64,000 bases of DNA from Reddybacter sp041277045 (GTDB lineage: Bacteria; Pseudomonadota; Gammaproteobacteria; Pseudomonadales; Porticoccaceae), in the NCBI GenBank assembly GCA_041277045.1, contig JBGFSY010000002.1, forward strand, positions 62,001-126,000, written 5' to 3'. Shown in pieces: positions 38,987-48,518 of the stretch; the first letter of the stretch is position 1; each line of letters opens with the position of its first letter. The notes beneath the pieces were generated by a model. The model was not told the DNA's origin, made no database searches, and was given only the letters and a program-made list of their open reading frames with translations. Both the position numbers and the translations under genes were made by a program.

Positions 38987-39843
38987 TGACTGAGGGCGAT
39001 AACTGGGTACTGGCCTCTCATTTGGCGACGGGTTTTGATCTTGATTTATTGGTACTCGCCTTAAATCGCAACAATATTACCTATCGCCTTGTAGAGCAGG
39101 GCGAGGGGCACGAGCTGTGGCTTGATAAGGGGCAGCGGCAGGCTGATGCACAGCAGCTTATTGCTCAAATTGAAAAAATGGCTGTGGTCAATAAAGCGCT
39201 GAATACAGGTAGGCCAAAGGCTGTTGGCTCAATGTGGCGGGTGCCGGTAACGCTTATTACTTTGATCCTCGGTGTGCTGGGTTTTTTCCTGGTGAGCTAC
39301 CAGCCAGGCATCATACACTTGCTGACCTTCGTTGATTTCACCCTGGCTAATGGCCAGGGGCCGCAGTTTGTTCCCGTTGAAAAAACGTTCGCGGCGGGTG
39401 AATACTGGCGTTTTGTCACGCCGGCTTTTTTGCATTTCGGCATTTTTCACGTTGTCTTTAATAGTTTATGGCTATGGGAGTTTGGCCGTCGGGTTGAGTT
39501 GCTCAGCGGTCGCGCCGCCTATTTAGTCTTAATGCTGGCACTGGCATCGGGCTCCAATACGGGGCAATATTTGTGGGACGGCCCCGTGCTGTTTGGTGGT
39601 CTGTCGGGTGTGGTTTATGGCCTGGTGGGCTATGTCTGGATTCGCAACCGCATCGCACCCACGCCCTTGTTAAATGTGCAGCCAGGTATTATTTATATGC
39701 TTATCGGCTGGTTGTTGATTTGCCTGTTTGGCATTGTTGATGTATTTATTCAGGGCGGCGTCGCCAACGGTGCTCATGTCTCCGGTCTGTTGATTGGCAT
39801 GTTGGCAGGGGCATTAGCCGGGCGGCAGAAGTCGCAAAGTTGA
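38986..39843 (+). CDS. Rhomboid family intramembrane serine protease (GlpG-like)
   Basis: 285 residues. An N-terminal cytoplasmic domain (about 1-75) precedes six membrane helices. The catalytic Ser is in GGLSGVVYGLVGY (GxSG) and the catalytic His in NGAHVSGLLIGM; the WR-like loop ends with HFGIFHVVFNSLWLW. It cuts membrane proteins inside the bilayer. Coupled to nadK. Confidence 0.92.
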   Translation: MTEGDNWVLASHLATGFDLDLLVLALNRNNITYRLVEQGEGHELWLDKGQRQADAQQLIAQIEKMAVVNKALNTGRPKAVGSMWRVPVTLITLILGVLGFFLVSYQPGIIHLLTFVDFTLANGQGPQFVPVEKTFAAGEYWRFVTPAFLHFGIFHVVFNSLWLWEFGRRVELLSGRAAYLVLMLALASGSNTGQYLWDGPVLFGGLSGVVYGLVGYVWIRNRIAPTPLLNVQPGIIYMLIGWLLICLFGIVDVFIQGGVANGAHVSGLLIGMLAGALAGRQKSQS

Positions 39844-39868
39844 TAGGCAAGAAAACAAAGGTATAAGT

Positions 39869-40153
39869 GTGGATATTGAACAAGTACTACAGGCCCTGAC
39901 GCCTGACGTTTACGAAAAACTTAAATTGGCTGTTGAGATCGGCAAGTGGCCGGACGGCAGCAAGTTGAGCGCTGAACAAAGGGCGACGTGCCTGCAAGCC
40001 GTGATTACCTACGACAGCCAGCATAAGCCCGAGTCAGAGCGGGTGGGTTTTATTGCCCCGAAAAAACACCAGCACTGCGGTAGTACGACGGGTGAAATCG
40101 CCGAGGCTGGCGAGAACCCACAGGCGGATAAACCCCTAAAATGGCAGCATTAA
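39869..40153 (+). CDS. DUF1315 / YeaC family protein
   Basis: 94 residues: VLQALTPDVYEKLKLAVEIGKWPDG followed by LSAEQRATCLQAVITYD, the conserved core of the YeaC family (function unknown). GTG start with AAAGG ten bases upstream. It follows the rhomboid gene by 25 bp. Confidence 0.88.
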   Translation: MDIEQVLQALTPDVYEKLKLAVEIGKWPDGSKLSAEQRATCLQAVITYDSQHKPESERVGFIAPKKHQHCGSTTGEIAEAGENPQADKPLKWQH

Positions 40154-40207
40154 ACGCTTGTTAGTCACTGCACTTAAAACCTGGCTTCAAATGATAAGAG
40201 ATAGAGT

Positions 40208-41035
40208 ATGACGATAAATGTTTCAGGCCACTTGAGCAAAATGGTGGTTGAGCTGGCGACGCCGGTAAAGTATTACCTGCCGTTGGATGATGAGCGCGTG
40301 TTGATGAATGACTACCTGGGTCAGCGTATTAGCTTGAACTACGCCGGTGAAATTCACTGCTGCCACTGTGGTCGCAAAACCAAGAAGAGCTTTAATCAAG
40401 GCTTTTGCTTCCCTTGCCTGAAAAAATTGGCACGCTGTGACAGCTGTATTATCAGCCCAGAAAAATGCCACTACGAGCAGGGCACCTGCCGTGAGCCGGA
40501 GTGGGGCGAAGAGTTTTGCCTCGCTGAGCATGTTGTTTATTTAGCGAATTCATCGGGCGTAAAGGTGGGCATTACTCGCGCAACCCAGCTGCCGACCCGC
40601 TGGATTGACCAGGGTGCGGTGCAGGCTCTGCCCATCATGCGCGTTGCTACCCGTTTGCAATCGGGCCTGGTGGAAGACGCTTTGCGTCAGCACGTCGCCG
40701 ATAAAACGAACTGGCGAAAAATGCTCAAGGGCGACATTGAAGTTGTTGATTTAGCCGCTACTCGCGACAACTTATTTGAACTTTGCCAGTCAGAGCTCAC
40801 TGCTTTAGATGAACGCTTTGGTCTGCAGGCGATTGGGCGTGTGAGCGATGCAGAGTGTGTCAATATCGAATATCCGGTGCTGGAATATCCCACCAAAGTC
40901 AGCAGTCAAAATTTTGATAAAACCCCTTTGGTGGAAGGCACCTTGATGGGTATTAAGGGCCAGTACCTGATCCTCGATACCGGGGTGATTAATATGCGCA
41001 AATTTACATCCTATAACATCAGTTTTTCGGCCTAA
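40208..41035 (+). CDS. DUF2797 family protein
   Basis: 275 residues. Two Cys pairs form a zinc-ribbon-like module (CCHCGRKTKKSFNQGFCFPC), then CDSCIISPEKCHYEQGTC, and a conserved core VYLANSSGVKVGITRATQLPTRWIDQGA that resembles a GIY-YIG-like fold. Function unknown. It sits between the DUF1315 gene and pepN, an order common in gammaproteobacteria. Confidence 0.88.
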   Translation: MTINVSGHLSKMVVELATPVKYYLPLDDERVLMNDYLGQRISLNYAGEIHCCHCGRKTKKSFNQGFCFPCLKKLARCDSCIISPEKCHYEQGTCREPEWGEEFCLAEHVVYLANSSGVKVGITRATQLPTRWIDQGAVQALPIMRVATRLQSGLVEDALRQHVADKTNWRKMLKGDIEVVDLAATRDNLFELCQSELTALDERFGLQAIGRVSDAECVNIEYPVLEYPTKVSSQNFDKTPLVEGTLMGIKGQYLILDTGVINMRKFTSYNISFSA

Positions 41036-41106
41036 ATTTTTACTATTATTAAGGCGGTGGCCGGTCAATGAGTGCCATCGCTTAATTTACAAGCGGAGTT
41101 GTACCC

Positions 41107-43770
41107 ATGTCACTCAGAGATTCCCAGCCCAAAATCATTCGCCTCGAAGACTATCAACCACCGCTGTATTTGATCGATAAAACCGACTTGCGTTTTGAGC
41201 TGGGTGAAGAGGAGACTTTGGTCAAGGCGGCCCTACAATTTCGTCGCAACCCTAAAGCTGAATCGAGCACTACCGACAATACCCTGCGCTTACACGGTCA
41301 GGAGCTGGATTTTCGCTCACTGGCTATCGACGGTCAGACTGTAAGCGCTGAGCACTACCAGCTTGGCGCTGAAGAGCTGGTTATCAGTGATGTGCCCGAG
41401 CAGTTTCTACTGGAATCTGTGGTCGCCATAAAACCCCAGGAAAATACCTCCCTCGAGGGCCTCTATAAATCGCGCACCATGTATTGCACCCAGTGTGAGG
41501 CCGAGGGCTTTCGCAAAATCACCTGGTACCTCGATCGGCCCGATGTGATGTCGGAATTCACCACCACGGTTGAGGCCGATAAAAGCCTTTACCCACTGCT
41601 GCTTTCCAACGGTAATCCTGTCGCTAGCGGTGACACACCCGATGGCCGTCACTGGGTCACTTGGCACGACCCCTTCAAAAAGCCGGCCTATTTATTTGCC
41701 CTGGTGGCCGGTAGTTTGAGTTGTATCGAAGACAGCTTTACCACCATGAGTGACCGTGAAGTCGCTTTGCGTATTTATGTCGAGGAAAAAGACCTCGATA
41801 AATGCGACCACGCCATGCAATCCCTAAAAAATGCCATGACCTGGGATGAAGAGGTCTATGGTCGCGAATACGATCTGGATATTTTTATGATCGTTGCCGT
41901 TGATGATTTCAATATGGGCGCGATGGAAAACAAGGGCCTGAATATTTTCAATACCTCCTGCGTATTGGCAAAGTCAGAAACCACCACCGACGCCGGTTTT
42001 CAACGGGTAGAAGCCGTGGTCGCCCACGAATATTTTCACAACTGGTCGGGTAATCGCGTCACCTGCCGCGACTGGTTTCAGCTCAGTTTAAAAGAGGGCT
42101 TTACGGTTTTCCGCGATGCCGAGTTTTCGGCCGACATGGGTTCACCCACCGTTAAGCGAGTCGAGGATGTTAACTTCCTGCGCACCCTGCAATTTGCCGA
42201 AGATGGCGGCCCCACGGCTCACCCGGTGCAGCCCGCCTCGTATATGGAAATCTCCAATTTCTACACCCTGACCATTTATGAAAAGGGCGCCGAAGTCGTG
42301 CGTATGCTCCACACCTTATTGGGGCCTGTGTTATTCCGTGCCGGTAGTGATTTGTATTTTGAGCGCCACGACGGCGAGGCGGCTACTATCGATGATTTTA
42401 TTGCCGCGATGAAAGACGTCAGCGGACGCGATTTCTCGACCTTTGTGCACTGGTATACCCAGGGTGGCACGCCCCGTCTTGTTGTCAGTGGTGAATATGA
42501 CAGTGGCGCACAAAGCTATCGTCTGGAATTGAGCCAGAGCTGCCCGGCGACACCGGAGTCCTCTGAAAAACAGCCCTTCCATGTGCCGATCCGTTTGGGC
42601 CTTGTGGGTGCTGCTGGCGACTTGCCATTACATCTACAAGGTCACGCCAATGGCGTGACTGAAATTACTTACGAATTAATGCAAGCAACAGAAATCCTGG
42701 TGTTTGAAAATGTTGCCGAAGAGCCCATCCCCTCTTTACTGCGCGGTTTTTCAGCACCGGTAAAACTGGAATTCCCCTACAGTCGCGACCAGCTCTTGCA
42801 TTTAATGCGCTACGACAGCGACAGTTTTAATCGTTGGGAGGCCTGCAATAAACTGGCACTGGGCATACTGCAGGGCTTAATTGATGATGTGCTGGCCGGC
42901 CGAGAATTGATTCTCGATGCGCGTTTGATCGAAGCCTACCGTGCCCTGCTCGATGATAAAAATGCCGACCCGGCCATGGTCGCCTTAATGCTGGCTCTAC
43001 CCAGTGAGGCTTATCTTAGCGAGGTTGCTGAGGTGATACAGGTTGGGGCTATTCATACCGCTCGCCAGTTTGCTCGCCGTACCCTGGCCGAGGCATTAAA
43101 GACAGAATTCACGGCGATTTATACGACAAATAATTGCGCTGATAACTATGCCGCGACCGGCACGCAAATAGCCCAGCGCAGTTTAAAAAATACCGCGCTG
43201 GCTTATTTATTACAGACTGGCGACAGCGATGCCATTCAATTGGCCTTTGCGCAATTTCATAATGCCGACAATATGACAGACACCAGCTCGGCATTGGTCG
43301 CGCTGGTTAATTGCCCGTTTCCCGCCGCACAAAAGCTGGCTAAACAGGCCTTGTTTAGCTTTTATTCACACTGGCTCAATGAAAGTCTGGTGGTTAATCA
43401 GTGGTTTCAAATCCAGGCATGGAGCACCGTGCCGGGTGGTTTGGAGCGTGTAAAAACCTTAATGCAGCATCCCGCCTTTGATATTAAAAACCCCAATAAA
43501 GTACGTGCGCTTATTGCGGCCTTTTGCTCGGGTAATGCGGTTAATTTTCATGCCGGTGAGGGTGAGGCCTATATCTTCCTGGCTGATCAGGTCTTGATTC
43601 TCGATGCTTTAAATCCACAAATTGCCTCGCGTTTAATTACCCCGCTCACCAAGTGGCGCAAGTACCCAGAGCCCGCCAGCGGGCGAATGAAAGCGGAGTT
43701 GCAGCGCGTATTGGCGAAGCCTGAGTTGTCGAAAGATGTCTACGAAATCGTCAATAAAAGCCTGGCTTAA
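41107..43770 (+). CDS. pepN: Aminopeptidase N (M1 family)
   Basis: 887 residues, typical length of the E. coli-type enzyme. The substrate motif is FNMGAMENKGLNIFN (GAMEN). The zinc motif is VVAHEYFHNWSGNRVTCRDWFQLSLKEG, with HEYFH plus the distant Glu. It removes N-terminal amino acids from peptides in the cytoplasm. Confidence 0.97.
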   Translation: MSLRDSQPKIIRLEDYQPPLYLIDKTDLRFELGEEETLVKAALQFRRNPKAESSTTDNTLRLHGQELDFRSLAIDGQTVSAEHYQLGAEELVISDVPEQFLLESVVAIKPQENTSLEGLYKSRTMYCTQCEAEGFRKITWYLDRPDVMSEFTTTVEADKSLYPLLLSNGNPVASGDTPDGRHWVTWHDPFKKPAYLFALVAGSLSCIEDSFTTMSDREVALRIYVEEKDLDKCDHAMQSLKNAMTWDEEVYGREYDLDIFMIVAVDDFNMGAMENKGLNIFNTSCVLAKSETTTDAGFQRVEAVVAHEYFHNWSGNRVTCRDWFQLSLKEGFTVFRDAEFSADMGSPTVKRVEDVNFLRTLQFAEDGGPTAHPVQPASYMEISNFYTLTIYEKGAEVVRMLHTLLGPVLFRAGSDLYFERHDGEAATIDDFIAAMKDVSGRDFSTFVHWYTQGGTPRLVVSGEYDSGAQSYRLELSQSCPATPESSEKQPFHVPIRLGLVGAAGDLPLHLQGHANGVTEITYELMQATEILVFENVAEEPIPSLLRGFSAPVKLEFPYSRDQLLHLMRYDSDSFNRWEACNKLALGILQGLIDDVLAGRELILDARLIEAYRALLDDKNADPAMVALMLALPSEAYLSEVAEVIQVGAIHTARQFARRTLAEALKTEFTAIYTTNNCADNYAATGTQIAQRSLKNTALAYLLQTGDSDAIQLAFAQFHNADNMTDTSSALVALVNCPFPAAQKLAKQALFSFYSHWLNESLVVNQWFQIQAWSTVPGGLERVKTLMQHPAFDIKNPNKVRALIAAFCSGNAVNFHAGEGEAYIFLADQVLILDALNPQIASRLITPLTKWRKYPEPASGRMKAELQRVLAKPELSKDVYEIVNKSLA

Positions 43771-43870
43771 TGACAACCTAACGATGGGTTGACTGAAAAT
43801 ATTCGCTTGATTTAGTCGCCCTTAGTACCCATGTTGTAATAGATAGGGGACTAAGGGTGGTAACTAATCA

Positions 43871-44815
43871 ATGGAATTCAGAGACTATTACGACACGCTG
43901 GGCCTAGCGCGAGACGTTACTCAGGATGAGATTAAGCGCACCTATCGCAAGCTGGCGCGAAAGTATCATCCCGATGTCAGTAAAGAAGAGGCTGCTGAGC
44001 AGAAATTTAAGGCACTGGGTGAAGCCTACGAAGTATTGAAAGACCCAGAAAAGCGGGCCGCTTACGACCAGCTCGGTGCCAATTGGCAGGGTGGACAAGA
44101 CTTTAATGCACCGCCCGACTGGGATACCGGCTTTGAATTTAGCGGTGGTGGTTTTACCCAGGGAGGCGGGCAAGCCTATAGTGATTTTTTTGAGTCGCTA
44201 TTTGGTCAAAGCTTCCGTGATGCGGGTCGCCAACACCACGAGCCGACTCAGCAGGGTGGTGACCGTCACGCTCGAGTGGTTATTGATCTGGAAGATTCTC
44301 TCAATGGTGCGACACGAAGAATCACCTTTCATGTGCCGGAAGTTGATCCCCAGGGTCATGTGCGAACTCGCGAGCGGGTGTTGAATATTAAAATCCCCAA
44401 GGGTATTGCGCCGGGGCAATGCGTTCGTCTGGTGGGGCAGGGTGACCCCAGTGTCGGCGGCGGTAAGGCCGGTGATTTATACCTTGATGTCGAATTCCAA
44501 AAGCATCCACTGTATCGTCTTGATGGCTCGGATATTTCTATTGATCTGCCCATCGCCCCCTGGGAGGCGGTACTCGGTGCTACTGTTAAAGTGCCAACAC
44601 CCAGCGGCCTTGTCGATGTGAAAATTCCTGCCGCTTCGGCCCACGGTAAAAAGCTGCGTTTTAAAGGTAAGGGCTTGCCGGGCAAAACACCGGGCCATTT
44701 TTATGTGGTGTTACAAGTGGTATTGCCACCGGCCGATAGCCCGGAGGCAGAAAAAACCTATCAGAATATGGCGCGTGATCTGGCATTTGATCCCCGTGCT
44801 GGGCTGGGAGTTTAA
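43871..44815 (+). CDS. cbpA: DnaJ-like co-chaperone CbpA
   Basis: 314 residues. The J-domain (1-70) has the HPD motif in ARKYHPDVSKEE. A Gly/Phe-rich linker (about 85-125) and two C-terminal substrate-binding domains follow (ISIDLPIAPWEAVLGATVKVPTPSG). The central zinc-finger domain of DnaJ is absent, which defines CbpA. It stimulates DnaK. cbpM starts five bases after its stop. Confidence 0.94.
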   Translation: MEFRDYYDTLGLARDVTQDEIKRTYRKLARKYHPDVSKEEAAEQKFKALGEAYEVLKDPEKRAAYDQLGANWQGGQDFNAPPDWDTGFEFSGGGFTQGGGQAYSDFFESLFGQSFRDAGRQHHEPTQQGGDRHARVVIDLEDSLNGATRRITFHVPEVDPQGHVRTRERVLNIKIPKGIAPGQCVRLVGQGDPSVGGGKAGDLYLDVEFQKHPLYRLDGSDISIDLPIAPWEAVLGATVKVPTPSGLVDVKIPAASAHGKKLRFKGKGLPGKTPGHFYVVLQVVLPPADSPEAEKTYQNMARDLAFDPRAGLGV

Positions 44816-44820
44816 AGATT

Positions 44821-45135
44821 ATGACTACCAAGGAATATGAAGTTCAGGTCGGCGTGGTGATTGATACCGACTCACGTCTGACGTTGGCGCAGCTCTGTCG
44901 GCTCTGTGCAGTACATGCCGATTATGTGATAGAACTGGTCGAAGAGGGTGTGATTCAACCCTCCGGCGAGGAAATGAGCCAGTGGCATTTCCCCGGCCTG
45001 ACCATACAACGTACCCACAAAGCCCGCCGCTTGCAGGCTGATCTGGGCATTAATTTGGCGGGGGTGGCCGTTATTTTACAATTGCTGGATGAAGTCGACT
45101 ACCTACGCCTCCGTCTGAAGGACCTGGAACGATGA
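44821..45135 (+). CDS. cbpM: Chaperone modulator CbpM
   Basis: 104 residues with a MerR-like helical pattern: LTLAQLCRLCAVHADYVIELVEEGVIQPSG, then WHFPGLTIQRTHKARRLQADLGINLAGVAVILQLLDEV in two parts. CbpM binds the J-domain of CbpA and inhibits it. It overlaps the trxC start by four bases. Confidence 0.92.
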   Translation: MTTKEYEVQVGVVIDTDSRLTLAQLCRLCAVHADYVIELVEEGVIQPSGEEMSQWHFPGLTIQRTHKARRLQADLGINLAGVAVILQLLDEVDYLRLRLKDLER

Positions 45136-45566
45136 CAGTATCAGTTCATATTGTGTGCCCACTGTGTTTGGGCATCAATCGCGTACCCAACGATAAGCTC
45201 GCTTACGGGCCGAAGTGTGGCAAGTGTGGGCAGGGCCTATTTGGCCATTCGCCCCAGGACTTAAATGCCGCCAATTATCAGAAGGTCATCACCCGCAATG
45301 ATATTCCCGTTGTTGTCGATTTTTGGGCACCCTGGTGTGGCCCTTGCAAAGCCATGGCACCGGCCTATGAGCAGGCGGCAAAGGAGCTTGAACCTCGGGT
45401 TCGTTTAGCCAAGCTCAATACGGAACAGGAACCTTCGATTGGTAGCGGACTGGCCATTAGAGGTATTCCCACACTTATCGTTTTTGCCGGCGGTAAAGAG
45501 GTTGCCAGGCAATCCGGCGCCATGCCCCAGGGAGAAATTATTCGCTGGGTGGAAAGTGTTCTTTAA
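45132..45566 (+). CDS. trxC: Thioredoxin 2
   Basis: 144 residues. The N-terminal zinc module has two CxxC pairs (CPLCLGINRVP and CGKCGQGLF). The thioredoxin domain has the active site FWAPWCGPCKAMAP and the cis-proline loop IRGIPTLIVF. It reduces disulfides in the cytoplasm, often in oxidative stress. It is translationally coupled to cbpM, linking protein folding and redox repair in one transcript. Confidence 0.95.
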   Translation: MTVSVHIVCPLCLGINRVPNDKLAYGPKCGKCGQGLFGHSPQDLNAANYQKVITRNDIPVVVDFWAPWCGPCKAMAPAYEQAAKELEPRVRLAKLNTEQEPSIGSGLAIRGIPTLIVFAGGKEVARQSGAMPQGEIIRWVESVL

Positions 45567-45717
45567 TTTGCATCTTCAAGTGTAATATTTTGAAAATAAT
45601 AATTAATCCCTTGGGTTTAAATTATAAGTGCATAGCCTGAACGGGGAGAGATGCAACGATGAATACCTATAGTTAGCCAACCTATAAGCAACGATACCCG
45701 GTGAAGCGGGGCAGGCC

Positions 45718-46051
45718 TTGCCAGGTTTAGATCAAAAAAAAATGAATTATTCCCGGCAAGTGGTTGCAGAGACTATTGGCGTGAGACAACCCACGGTTAG
45801 CAGAGAGCTTAGACGCAATCCCGGCCAGCGCAGATACCGTGAAAAACAAGCTCAGAACTTGTGTGATAAGCGGCGTCAATCGGCAGTGTGGCTTAAATAA
45901 AAATACAAATGGGTTATTGTGGCAGTACTGGCCGAAGATGAAGAATTTTAAAAAGGTCTCGAGGAAAAAGGTTTTATCTGTAATGGTGCGGCTGAATAAT
46001 CGTCCAAGAAAGGCACTAAACTATCAAACGCCAACCACATGGCTGCTTTAG
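45718..46051 (+). pseudogene. IS30-family transposase remnant (central part deleted)
   Basis: The first frame (45718-45900) keeps the N-terminal helix-turn-helix of IS30 transposases (SRQVVAETIGVRQPTVSRELRRN). A second frame (to 46051) keeps the extreme C-terminus (NTNGLLWQYWP, then VRLNNRPRKALNYQTP). The two ends are nearly joined, so the DDE catalytic core is missing. I did not find terminal inverted repeats. Confidence 0.85.
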
Positions 46052-46176
46052 CGGCTTGAATTGTTATGCACTTCAGAGTTGAATGCGCCGCTCAAAACTC
46101 CAACCTATCGATTGTTATTTATTGTCCAAAAATAGTGGAATAATATGATGCAATTATTTTTGTCCAGCCAGAATCC

Positions 46177-46640
46177 TTATGCAAAAACAAAACCCTGGCG
46201 GTTTTTCGCCACCACTTCTTCGCATTTATCAACATAGACAGGAAAGCCGCCAACATAGGGCATAAATACTCTTTCTTTACCGGGCACATTGGCACCGAGA
46301 TATCAGGTGCTGCATGAGTTAACCAGCGTGGCACTTGCCACTTCGTTGACGTGGGTCACCCACTGATCTTCAGCAACTTTACTGGCGTCGATGGTGGCGA
46401 GGTGGTTATTATCCATGTAGTTAATGATGTCACCAATGTATTCAAGGTGTTGCTCGATGGAGGTCACCATATTGATGAATATTGAGGGGCTACCCGGGCC
46501 GCTGATGGTGAATAGGCTGGGGAAGCCGGCGGAGCATAAGCTGAGATAGGTGCGTGGCCCAGCAGCCCATTTTTCTTATTGCTGATGGGTACCCTGTACA
46601 CCAGCCGAAGAAAATAATGGCATAGATCCGTTCCCTGAAA
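46177..46640 (-). pseudogene. C-terminal remnant of a Baeyer-Villiger (FAD) monooxygenase
   Basis: One minus-strand frame reads EKWAAGPRTYLSLCSAGFP, then SLFTISGPGSPSIFINM, SIEQHLEYIGDIINYM, VTHVNEVAS, YLGANVPGKERVFMPYVGG and ends QGFVFA. These are hallmark C-terminal segments of cyclohexanone-monooxygenase-type enzymes. In-frame stops occur at 46576-46578 (TAA) and 46303-46305 (TGA, in place of the Trp of the WYLGAN motif). The N-terminal FAD and NADP domains are gone. Confidence 0.85.
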
Positions 46641-46654
46641 GTCCGGCCAGACCA

Positions 46655-47335
46655 TCAGCTACCACTGACATGATCCAGCGCCTTTCTTAACAGGTTGGCC
46701 CAGTGCTGTAGTGCTCTGTTGGCTTCGGCTCTATTCGTTATCGAATTTGTCCAACGCATGGAGCCTGATTTCATCGACTTGCGACGATCAATCACCCGCA
46801 CTAGAATTTCACCTGTTGTGGCATCCAGTGCTTCCAAATACAGGGTCATCTGACCCGCACTGGTGGTAAAAGTGCGAGTCAAGCCCGGCGTCATTAAATC
46901 TGGCGCCGTGATATCAAGATTAATAATGGCCGGTCTAAGGATCAATACCTGATCGCCATTGCTGAACTGATCGACCAGGGTATAAGCGGGTTCCACCTCA
47001 AGTGCCTCGCGGAAAAACCTGTCGCACTCTTTGCTAAGGAGCTTTTTAATTCGCTCGACATCTTTCTGGGTAACGCGGCGATGCAGGCCGACACGGCTTT
47101 TGTTCTGATCACGCGCCCAATCCTTACGAAACGCCACCTTGCAAGGAAATAAACCATAAGTATTGTAGGCCGCCAACTTCGCACCAGGCTTTAGATAGAC
47201 CTCTCTGAATTTAGTATTGGCCTGTAAGACGAGACCTTCGTCTGTTACTTGTTCGGAGGCATTGATAACACCAGGGACAGTCAGTAAAACTGCGGTAACT
47301 AAAAGAGTCGTCTTTATTTTTTGAAGCACTGACAT
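46655..47335 (-). CDS. DUF3313 family exported protein
   Basis: About 226 residues, intact. An N-terminal hydrophobic signal (KTTLLVTAVLLTVPGVINA) is followed by the DUF3313 core (DEGLVLQANTKFREVYLKPG, then FRKDWARDQN and LILRPAIINLDITAPD). The family is usually exported and often a lipoprotein; here no lipobox Cys is seen, so a periplasmic protein is likelier. Function unknown. ATG 47335 was chosen because GGAG lies nine bases upstream. It is one of few intact genes in a decayed stretch. Confidence 0.85.
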   Translation of the reverse strand: MSVLQKIKTTLLVTAVLLTVPGVINASEQVTDEGLVLQANTKFREVYLKPGAKLAAYNTYGLFPCKVAFRKDWARDQNKSRVGLHRRVTQKDVERIKKLLSKECDRFFREALEVEPAYTLVDQFSNGDQVLILRPAIINLDITAPDLMTPGLTRTFTTSAGQMTLYLEALDATTGEILVRVIDRRKSMKSGSMRWTNSITNRAEANRALQHWANLLRKALDHVSGS

Positions 47336-47352
47336 ATTCTTGTTCTCCACTT

Positions 47353-47402
47353 CATTCTTATTCGATCAAGTATAAGCTATTACACTTGATCGAATAAGAA
47401 TG
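47353..47402. repeat. Perfect 19-bp inverted repeat upstream of the DUF3313 gene
   Basis: Left arm 47353-47371 (CATTCTTATTCGATCAAGT), a 12-nt spacer, and right arm 47384-47402, its exact reverse complement. It starts 18 bp upstream of the DUF3313 ATG, where it could be an operator or form a strong RNA hairpin in the leader. No T-tract follows. Confidence 0.85.
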
Positions 47403-47946
47403 CATACTGTGAATCGTATTGATAAGTCCAACTGAGATCATGGCTGTCAACGTAACGACAAGAATGGTCGTGGCGCTTAAGCCAGTTCCCGACAAGGACA
47501 TACAAAAGTCATCGATTAACGCGGCAGCTTGTACACCATCAAGCCTTTGCGAAAGGTAGCGGCGACTATAGTCTCGTTTTTAGCCAGAACTCGAATGCCT
47601 TACCACCCAGGGCCAACCCTGTTATATAGCTTGGGATGTGTAGCCGAGGTTGCAGCACCCAGAGTTAAAGGACGGAGTTAAAGGGGAGGCGACCCTTTAA
47701 TGGTGCCTGGTCAAACAGGAGTGTTATTTTTAGCTGATATGCTTCCCGCCGCTATAAACTTGGTGCCAGCCGCGTTCTTGTTTCTTTGAGCGTTCAGCAA
47801 TGTCTAGCCAGTTGACCTTCTAAAGCCATCGCCTGTTTTATTTAGGCCCTGCTACTCCCATTCCTCCTGCGTTCAATTCTCTCTGTGCGCCCGTTATTTT
47901 AAAAATAAGATATTAAAGGCTAAATGCCATCAAGGGAGTGGGGGAA
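47403..47946. other. Decayed DNA with short unrecognised minus-strand remnants
   Basis: A minus-strand frame around 47524-47668 reads GAATSATHPKLYNRVGPGW, one stop, GIRVLAKNETIVAATFRKGL, MVYKLPR, then a stop. It looks like the end of a real protein that I cannot name. An inverted repeat TTAAAGGG/CCCTTTAA lies at 47677-47699. No intact gene is seen. Confidence 0.4.
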
Positions 47947-48430
47947 ATGAGCAAATTCAAACAGCTATCGTCAGGGGTCTACGTAGCGGGATAGCTGGAG
48001 GTCGATGATGTGGTCAGGGCGCACGCTGAGGGCATTAAAACGATTGTATGTAACCGTCCCGACAAAGAGACAGGCTACCTTCTGCAAGGCTAACAGCCAC
48101 CGCCCGTGAGCTTGGTTTAGAGTTTGTTTATTTGCCGATGGCATCACCTGCTGATGCTGCAAACCTTGCCGAAGACTGTGCCGTGCAATTGCAACGCGAA
48201 GGCGACATTTGTTCTATTGTCGAAGTGGTCGTCGGTCGACAGCTTTATGGGAGGCCGCTCGAGCACGCTCTACTTCGGCTGGTGCTGAAAATACTCAGAG
48301 TGTTGGAAGCTCCTCGGGTAAGGCGCCGAATGTTGTCATTATTGGCGGTGGTGACGGTGGTATTTCAATGGCGGCGAGTTTATTAAAACGTGACGCCTCA
48401 TTAAATGGCACGATTATCAGAACCTTCTGA
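47947..48430 (+). pseudogene. Remnant of fused sulfurtransferase (DUF442/TIGR01244-like) - FAD oxidoreductase
   Basis: The frame starts MSKFKQLSSGVYVAG, stop, LEVDDVVRAHAEGIKTIVCNRPD. After shifts it continues TARELGLEFVYLPMASPADA, then FYCRSGRRSTALWEAARA, with the phosphatase-like Cys loop CRSGRRS. It finally enters APNVVIIGGGDGGISMAASLL, the FAD-binding start of an SQR-like oxidoreductase, and ends shortly after. At least two stops and two frameshifts are present, and the oxidoreductase domain is lost. Confidence 0.8.
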
Positions 48431-48518
48431 CACCCGCCGAATAAAGTGTATTTGAGGTGGCAATTTAAAACGTTATTAGAATCGGTGAAATATTAACGGA
48501 GAGAAATTGAAAAGTAAT

